Below are positions 6,736 through 11,631 of a stretch of DNA of 11,631 nt, one piece after another. Numbering within the stretch: position 1 is the first letter of the stretch; each line of letters starts with the position of its first letter. The DNA is from Ignavibacteria bacterium (GTDB lineage Bacteria; Bacteroidota; Ignavibacteria; Tepidaquicellales; OLB5), in NCBI GenBank assembly GCA_027492415.1, contig JAPUEV010000228.1:1-11631 (forward strand). Reading direction: 5' to 3'. The notes under the pieces were generated by a model that saw nothing but the letters and a program-made list of their open reading frames with translations, searched no databases and was not told where the DNA came from. The position numbers were made by a program, and so were the translations under genes.

Positions 6736-7869
6736 ATGGCTGATAGAAAAGTTTCGGAAAGTGAATTTATAGCAGATAATACCATGGCAGGCGGCCCGAT
6801 GCCGCAGGGAATGGTTACCGAAGGAAATGAAGTTCCGAAAAGAAGCGGAAAGCCCGGCAGAAAAGTTGACCAGACATACTGGTCTTTGGTAAAACATCAA
6901 TACAGGAAGAACAAGCTGGCAGTTGCAGCTTTATACGTTGTGTTTTTCCTGGTTGCGATGGCTTTAACGGCAGATTTTGTGGCGAACGATAAGCCTCTTT
7001 ACTGTTCATATAAAGGTTCAACATATTTTCCTGTATTCAAAGAGTATGCAGTTGACCTGGGTCTTTCTAAATGGGAAGGTGAATTCCTGAATGTTGACTG
7101 GAAATCACTGGAATTTGAATCAGCAATATGGCCGCTGATAAAATACGCTCCCTCAAATGTAGATCTGTTCAATAACTCAGCACCGCCTTCTATAGCTACA
7201 GGTCATTACCTTGGCACAGATGGTATCGGCAGGGATGTGCTTGCAGGCCTTATACACGGCTCAAGGGTATCGCTATCAGTAGGATTTATTGCAGCGGGTA
7301 TCGCGATATTTATTGGCGTACTGCTTGGCTCAATTGCCGGTTATTACGGCGGTAAGCTTGACCTTTTAATTATGAGATTTGTAGAAATTATGCAGCTGTT
7401 CCCGGCATTCTTTTTAATTATCACAATTGTTGCATTGTATGGCTCCAGCATATGGTATATCATGATAGCCATAGGCTTAACCAGCTGGACAGGCAATACA
7501 AAGCTTGTAAGAGGCGAAATACTGAAAGTACGCGGAATGGATTATATCCAGGCTGCAGTATCACTGGGACTATCGAACACAAGAATAATCTTCAGGCATG
7601 TGCTGCCCAATGCAATTGCACCTGTGTTAATTGCAGCATCATTTGAAATTGCAGGCGCAATTTTAACTGAGGCAGGATTAAGCTTCCTTGGTTTTGGAGT
7701 TGCGGCAACAAAAGTTACATGGGGTTCAGTTCTTTCAGAAGCCAGGGGTGCAACTAGCTCATGGTGGCTGGCAGTATTCCCGGGCTTCATGATATTTTTA
7801 ACAGTAGTAGCATATAACCTTGTTGGCGAAGGTCTGCGTGATGCGCTTGACCCGAGATTAAGAGATTAA
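6736..7869 (+). CDS. peptide ABC transporter permease, DppC/OppC type
   Basis: This 377-aa protein is longer than the roughly 300 usual for DppC. Two regions account for this: a hydrophilic, Gly/Pro/Lys-rich cytoplasmic N-terminal tail (about 1-48) and a roughly 70-residue extracytoplasmic segment (about 85-156) between the first helix (61-84) and the conserved HYLGTDGIGRDVLAGLIHGS (157-176). The core permease domain follows, with the EAA loop RGEILKVRGMDYIQAAVSLG (259-278), FRHVLPNAIAPV (286-297), and a C-terminus with LTEAGLSFLGFG (310-321) and GEGLRDALDPR (364-374). It pairs with the upstream DppB-type subunit. Internal Met codons at 17 and 26 are possible alternative starts that would shorten the tail. 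No ATPase gene follows. Confidence 0.93.
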   Translation: MADRKVSESEFIADNTMAGGPMPQGMVTEGNEVPKRSGKPGRKVDQTYWSLVKHQYRKNKLAVAALYVVFFLVAMALTADFVANDKPLYCSYKGSTYFPVFKEYAVDLGLSKWEGEFLNVDWKSLEFESAIWPLIKYAPSNVDLFNNSAPPSIATGHYLGTDGIGRDVLAGLIHGSRVSLSVGFIAAGIAIFIGVLLGSIAGYYGGKLDLLIMRFVEIMQLFPAFFLIITIVALYGSSIWYIMIAIGLTSWTGNTKLVRGEILKVRGMDYIQAAVSLGLSNTRIIFRHVLPNAIAPVLIAASFEIAGAILTEAGLSFLGFGVAATKVTWGSVLSEARGATSSWWLAVFPGFMIFLTVVAYNLVGEGLRDALDPRLRD

Positions 7870-7953
7870 AAGACAATAGTATTAAAGATTAAGCCAAGTG
7901 GCTTTGATCTGCAGAGCGAATTAAAAGAAAAAAACAAATTATAAATTATACAA

Positions 7954-7959
7954 AAGGAG
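7954..7959 (+). promoter_or_regulatory. Shine-Dalgarno site of the DUF2795-like gene
   Basis: AAGGAG lies eight bases before the ATG at 7968 in an otherwise A-rich leader. This strong site supports translation of the short gene. The 98-bp gap after the permease also holds a weak AAGCC/GGCTT hairpin (7891-7904) without a T-run, and no clear promoter. Confidence 0.7.
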
Positions 7960-7967
7960 ATGTAAAA

Positions 7968-8195
7968 ATGGTATGGACTCTGGAACTGGCTTCTTACCTT
8001 GATGATGCACCCTGGCCGGCTAACAAAGCAGAGCTCATAGATTATGCAACAAGAACAGGCGCACCTCAGGAAGTAATAGAAAACCTCAGGGATCTTGAAG
8101 AGACTGATGAGCCCTATGAAAGCATAGAAGAGATCTGGCTTGACTATCCGACAAAGGAAGACTTTTTTTACGACGATGAAGAAAAAGACTTCTGA
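7968..8195 (+). CDS. small acidic DUF2795-like protein
   Basis: This 75-aa cytoplasmic protein has no signal peptide or membrane segment. The opening WTLELASYLDDAPWPANKAE, then LIDYATRTGAPQEVIENLRDL, and finally EPYESIEEIWLDYPTKEDFF match my recollection of the DUF2795 family, a conserved small domain of unknown function found in many bacteria. The C-terminus is very acidic (YDDEEKDF). The gene has a strong AAGGAG and is followed directly by an intrinsic terminator, so it is a genuine last gene of a unit or a monocistron. Its position after the peptide permeases does not prove a role in transport. The family name comes from memory of the motif. Confidence 0.8.
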   Translation: MVWTLELASYLDDAPWPANKAELIDYATRTGAPQEVIENLRDLEETDEPYESIEEIWLDYPTKEDFFYDDEEKDF

Positions 8196-8218
8196 TATTA
8201 AAAAGCTCAATTTTTCAG

Positions 8219-8242
8219 AAACCCCGAGCCATCGGGGTTTTT
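8219..8242 (+). terminator. intrinsic terminator after the DUF2795-like gene
   Basis: AAACCCCGA (8219-8227) pairs perfectly with TCGGGGTTT (8232-8240) around a GCCA loop. The T-run spans 8238-8242 and overlaps the end of the stem. This is the cleanest Rho-independent terminator in the window, 23 bp after the stop at 8195. Its T-run ends only 14 bp before the TTG start of the next gene. Confidence 0.88.
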
Positions 8243-8256
8243 CATAATCAAACTGC

Positions 8257-10281
8257 TTGAAAATACTTTTTACCAAAATATATACTGCAGGGATCATTTT
8301 ACTGGTCCTTTGTTCAAACCTGTTACTAGCCCAGCCCAAAAAAGTTGAGACAGGAGATATTACATTTAACTTTAAGAAGACAGAGTCATTCAGCAATGCC
8401 GCATTGCTTGATATACTACTGCTTCCCAGGGAAAAATACTTCAACAGGATAAACCTGGAAGAAGACCTGCAGAGGCTGAATAAGTTCTACTTTGATAACG
8501 GATTTTTTGATGTAATTATAGATACTCTTACTTCATATAATAAAGAGGATAACCAGGTAAATGTCAGATTTATAATTATCGAAAACCCGCAGTACCTGAT
8601 AAAGGAAGTAAGGCTTCAGGGACTTGATAAAGTTACGGACGGCGTAAAAGCCGAAATTAACAGCGGACAGCTTATTGAAGCAGGCAATCCTTATAATAAA
8701 AATAAAATTAACCTTGAAAAGGACCGGATCCTGAATATCCTTCAGAATAGCGGCTATTTTTTCGCGCAGGTAGATACAGTCAGAAGCAAGATAGATTCAT
8801 CACGGCGCGGAATAATTATAGGCAAGTATTCGGAGGAAATGCAGAAAAAGCCTGAATATAAGAATATGGTGCTCTTAAGGCTGCGGTTTATTGGGACTGA
8901 AGATATTTACAGGTTCGGAAAAGTTAACATTTCAATTGATAACAATAAATATAAGATAGGCAATTTTGTTATTGAGCGCGAAGTAGCCTTTAAACAGGGT
9001 GATATATTTGATAAAAGCAAAATGGTGCAAAGCGAGCGGAATTTTACAAAGCTTGCAATCATTCAGCTGGGCAGGGTTATGGTTGATTCAGTGCTGCCCG
9101 ATAAAACGATAAACACTTCTGTAAAGATATCGCTTAACAATAAATATGAAATTACACCGGGTGTAACATCTTCGTACCAATCCAACAGGCTGTATGTTGG
9201 CCCGAATCTTGAATATAAAGATAAAGACTTCTTTGGAGGCGGCAGGGTCTTAAGCGCAACTGCTGAGGGGCTGTATAATTCAACGGATATAAATATTCTA
9301 TCGCTTGAGTTTTCCTTATTCCAGCCGTTCCTTTTCAATAATAATATTACCGCTACATTAACTCCTCAATTAGCGCTTGTGAATTTCAATGAAGACCTTG
9401 AGATACTTATTATGAAGAATTTGCTGAGGCTTACTTATTTTATAGCTGATTATACTTTTTACAGCAATGCTTATTCTGATATAACTTTTGATATTGTTTC
9501 ATTAAGAGCTAAAAAACGTGACCTGCTGCTTGATGAAGATGGAACAATATTAAAGAAAGGCGAACGGCTGAACGTGGTGAACAGTATAATTGGTATGACA
9601 TTAATACATAACAATACAAACAATATCTTTAACCCTTCCAGGGGTTTTTATCACTCTATTACAGCTGAAAGCGCCGGTGCTTTACCAAGGCTGTTTACAT
9701 TATTTAAGACAAACCTGTATTACTCTCAGTATGTAAAGCTGAGCACTACCAACAGCTTTTATTTTGATATTTCAGGCGATAGAGCCGCATCAATTGTGGC
9801 AACAAACTTTGAGCTGGGTGATATAATTGAGTTTGGCAGCGGAGATAATATTCTGCCGGTTACAGCAACATATAAATATTATATGGGCGGCGGCAACAGT
9901 CTTAGGGGCTGGCGGGCACAAACAGGCGGAATACTAAATGACCCTTCACAGGGGGGGAAATTCTTGCTTGAAGGAAGTGTGGACTGGAGAAGAAAACCAT
10001 TCCCTGAAAGAAGCATGCTTGCACCGGTTTGGGGAGTATTATTCCTTGATTACGGCAATGTATGGGAAAGTGACGGCAAATTCAGGTTCAACCAGGTAGC
10101 ACTTTCGGCCGGTTTTGGGATCAGGTATGATACATTTGTGGGTCCGATAAGGATAGACCTTGGGTTTAAGCTTTATGACCCGCTTGCATCTGAGGGAAGC
10201 AAGTGGCTATGGCAGAACCCTTCAACAATTTTTAAAGATAAACGGTATGCTATTCAGTTTGGCTTAGGAAACGCTTTTTAG
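8257..10281 (+). CDS. Omp85-family outer membrane protein (BamA/TamA-like, POTRA plus barrel)
   Basis: This 674-aa protein has a signal peptide (hydrophobic about 8-24, likely cut after LLLA at 25). I judge three POTRA-like repeats at roughly 35-110, 113-215 and 216-295, each with a strand-helix pattern and turns such as LNKFYFDNGFFDV and LQNSGYFFAQV. A beta-barrel runs from about 297 to the C-terminus and ends in Phe, the usual outer-membrane beta-signal residue. The conserved loop-6 motif appears as NSLRGW (547-552), where (V/I)RG(F/Y) is the norm. Such proteins insert or assemble outer-membrane proteins. Three POTRAs and this size fit TamA-like proteins as well as lineage-specific BamA. 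The start is TTG: the frame is closed by TAA at 8245 and has no ATG or GTG before the signal peptide. There is no Shine-Dalgarno. Confidence 0.88.
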   Translation: MKILFTKIYTAGIILLVLCSNLLLAQPKKVETGDITFNFKKTESFSNAALLDILLLPREKYFNRINLEEDLQRLNKFYFDNGFFDVIIDTLTSYNKEDNQVNVRFIIIENPQYLIKEVRLQGLDKVTDGVKAEINSGQLIEAGNPYNKNKINLEKDRILNILQNSGYFFAQVDTVRSKIDSSRRGIIIGKYSEEMQKKPEYKNMVLLRLRFIGTEDIYRFGKVNISIDNNKYKIGNFVIEREVAFKQGDIFDKSKMVQSERNFTKLAIIQLGRVMVDSVLPDKTINTSVKISLNNKYEITPGVTSSYQSNRLYVGPNLEYKDKDFFGGGRVLSATAEGLYNSTDINILSLEFSLFQPFLFNNNITATLTPQLALVNFNEDLEILIMKNLLRLTYFIADYTFYSNAYSDITFDIVSLRAKKRDLLLDEDGTILKKGERLNVVNSIIGMTLIHNNTNNIFNPSRGFYHSITAESAGALPRLFTLFKTNLYYSQYVKLSTTNSFYFDISGDRAASIVATNFELGDIIEFGSGDNILPVTATYKYYMGGGNSLRGWRAQTGGILNDPSQGGKFLLEGSVDWRRKPFPERSMLAPVWGVLFLDYGNVWESDGKFRFNQVALSAGFGIRYDTFVGPIRIDLGFKLYDPLASEGSKWLWQNPSTIFKDKRYAIQFGLGNAF

Positions 10282-10282
10282 T

Positions 10283-11413
10283 ATGTGGAATGATATAATA
10301 GGCCAGCGTGACGTAATTGAGAAGCTAAGATCGATCTTCTTAAGCAATAAAACCGGGCACGCGTATTTATTTGAAGGCAGTGACGGTGTTGGCAAAGACG
10401 CATTGGCTATCGAGTTTGCCAAGCTTCTTAACTGTACTGATCTTATTGAAGGCAGCGAAGCATGCGATAAGTGTGAGAGCTGCAGAAAAATATCCTCATT
10501 CCGTTCAGAATATTTTAAGCTTATATGCGCATTGCCTGCTGCTAAGACCGATGATTCTGAATCAGACCCGGTTGAAAAGCTTGCCGGTGCGGATTTTGAT
10601 GAGTACATGGAGCAGCTTGCAATGAAATCTGAAAACCCGTATCATCATATAAATCTTACAGGCGCAAATAATATCAGGATAAACAGCATCAGGGATCTTG
10701 TCAGTAAGATATATCTATCAGCTCCTAAAGGAATCAGAAAAGTTTTCCTTATATCTGAAGCGGATAAAATGAAACAGGAAGCATCAAATGCGCTGCTGAA
10801 GATACTTGAAGAGCCGCCGAAGAACAGCGTTATAATACTTACAACTTCCAGGGTTAATTCACTGCCGCAAACCATAATTGGCAGGTGCCAGCGGATACAT
10901 TTTGAAACACTTACAGAAAAAGAAATACTTGATAAGCTAATTGGCCATACAACTTACCCTGAAAAGCAGGTAAAGCTTGCCGCAAGGCTTAGCTTTGGAA
11001 GCTATAAGCGGACAGTTGAGCTGCTGGAGCTTGGGATAGAAGAGCTGCGTTCCGGTGCGCTGGAGTTCCTTGTTTCAATCTTAAAAGGAGATTACGCACA
11101 GGTAGTTTCAATCAGCCGTAATATTTCAGCTAAAAATGATAAGGATAAGACAAGGCAGTTCCTTTTCTTTTTAAATATATGGATACGCGACCTGCTGAGG
11201 GTAAAAGCTGCCGGCAAGGCAGAGCCTGATATGCTGACAAATTATGACCTGGCTGAAAGGCTTGAAAAGCTGAATGCTAATTTTCCGGATACAGATCTCT
11301 TCAGTATAATATTAGAGCTTGAAGAAGCGGAAAAAATGATTGGTCAGAATATACAGCTTACTTTGATACTGGTGAATCTTTCTGTTAAGCTGAAAAAACT
11401 GTTTAAGAAATAA
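10283..11413 (+). CDS. holB: DNA polymerase III subunit delta' (clamp loader)
   Basis: This 376-aa AAA+ protein belongs to the clamp loader that places the sliding clamp on DNA. The N-terminus MWNDIIGQRDVIEKL is typical. Further hallmarks are a P-loop GSDGVGKD (32-39), a four-cysteine zinc module (Cys51, Cys61, Cys64, Cys67), a Walker B-like VFLISEAD (154-161), EASNALLKILEEPPKN (166-181), sensor-1 region ILTTSR (185-190) and the arginine-finger motif as GRCQ (200-203, usually SRC). The P-loop has Asp39 where Thr or Ser normally binds magnesium, which suggests a subunit that does not hydrolyse ATP, as delta' of E. coli is known not to. A roughly 40-residue insert (about 80-125) precedes the Walker B strand. 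It begins one base after the Omp85 stop, implying translational coupling. DnaX is less likely because of the altered P-loop and the lack of a tau tail. Confidence 0.9.
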   Translation: MWNDIIGQRDVIEKLRSIFLSNKTGHAYLFEGSDGVGKDALAIEFAKLLNCTDLIEGSEACDKCESCRKISSFRSEYFKLICALPAAKTDDSESDPVEKLAGADFDEYMEQLAMKSENPYHHINLTGANNIRINSIRDLVSKIYLSAPKGIRKVFLISEADKMKQEASNALLKILEEPPKNSVIILTTSRVNSLPQTIIGRCQRIHFETLTEKEILDKLIGHTTYPEKQVKLAARLSFGSYKRTVELLELGIEELRSGALEFLVSILKGDYAQVVSISRNISAKNDKDKTRQFLFFLNIWIRDLLRVKAAGKAEPDMLTNYDLAERLEKLNANFPDTDLFSIILELEEAEKMIGQNIQLTLILVNLSVKLKKLFKK

Positions 11414-11416
11414 GCT

Positions 11417-11631
11417 CTATTTGAATATAAAAACATACTGCTGCCCTATATTTAAAACTTTAATTTTATCTTCTTCTTTATTATCCCTGATAATATCATT
11501 TATAGCATAAAGCGGTTCCATGGGGTCAGCCTGCGCAAAATGCAGAGTGCCGAAATGTATTGGTCCCATCCATAGTGGATGAATATCTTTATATAGATCA
11601 TAAGCAACCACAGGGAAAACGTGGTTTTGTG
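11417..11631 (-). CDS. C-terminal fragment of a probable metallo-beta-lactamase-fold hydrolase (cut by window edge)
   Basis: The - strand frame ends with TAG at 11419-11417 and stays open to the right edge, so about 70 C-terminal residues are visible and the gene continues beyond 11631. A GTG at 11611-11609 is in frame, but coding sequence continues upstream of it (NHVFPVVAYDLYKD), so it is not the real start. The segment HPLWMGPIHFGTLHFAQADP, with a His near the C-terminus of the fold, resembles the PIHWGT-like motif of UlaG/NAPE-PLD-type hydrolases; a short IGQQYVF strand closes the domain. The metal-binding HxHxDH motif would lie outside the window. The family call rests on this one motif. 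The gene converges on the delta' gene with three bases between the stops. Confidence 0.5.
   Translation of the reverse strand, partial: QNHVFPVVAYDLYKDIHPLWMGPIHFGTLHFAQADPMEPLYAINDIIRDNKEEDKIKVLNIGQQYVFIFK

Noticed and set aside
7891..7904. Terminator candidate after the DppC-type permease
   Set aside because: The AAGCC/GGCTT stem has only five pairs and no T-run, so it is too weak to call.
7866..8444. 192-codon open frame on the - strand
   Set aside because: It is antisense to the DUF2795-like gene, the intrinsic terminator and the Omp85 signal peptide. It has no recognisable domain, and its composition (Phe, Ser and Ile rich) is that of an antisense shadow.
1..11631. A dedicated defence, mobile or biosynthetic system
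   Set aside because: Every substantial + strand gene fits a known housekeeping or transport family. There is no nuclease, transposase, toxin-antitoxin pair, recombinase or biosynthetic cluster.

Overview
The window looks like a chromosomal stretch of an AT-leaning, Gram-negative member of the Bacteroidota/Chlorobi/Ignavibacteria assemblage. The pointers are an Omp85-type outer-membrane protein, lipoprotein signal peptides, an HprK kinase in a Gram-negative setting, a DUF2795-type small protein, and mostly weak or absent Shine-Dalgarno sequences. An Ignavibacteria-like host is my best guess. It is an inference from gene content, not a phylogenetic result. There is no sign of phage, plasmid, transposase, CRISPR or RNA genes.

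Layout. Positions 1-250 are a G-rich non-coding block of repeats: an imperfect hairpin, a 29-bp tandem repeat with a further copy downstream, and a short dispersed-type repeat. An AT-rich leader follows (251-365). Then come genes on the + strand: a ribosome hibernation factor (366-704), HPr kinase/phosphorylase (711-1757), a peptide-binding lipoprotein (1772-3574), a 99-bp compound palindrome (3581-3679), a second, paralogous peptide-binding lipoprotein (3814-5616), a strong stem-loop (5633-5662), two Dpp/Opp-type permeases (5709-6719 and 6736-7869), a 75-aa DUF2795-like protein (7968-8195) and a clear intrinsic terminator (8219-8242). After the terminator a second unit holds an Omp85/BamA-TamA-like protein starting at TTG (8257-10281) and, one base later, a DNA polymerase III delta' subunit (10283-11413). 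The right edge carries the 3' end of a convergent gene on the - strand, probably a metallo-beta-lactamase-fold hydrolase.

How the genes work together. The central block encodes most of an oligopeptide ABC importer: two alternative binding proteins and the two membrane subunits. The ATPase subunits are not here and must be encoded elsewhere. The hairpins on either side of the second binding protein suggest differential expression or mRNA processing within one long co-directional run. Hibernation factor plus HprK next to a peptide importer fits a nutrient-status theme, but that link is inference. The Omp85 protein and delta' subunit are housekeeping genes that look translationally coupled. Most of the window is ordinary core-genome content; the least-explained parts are the non-coding repeats and hairpins.
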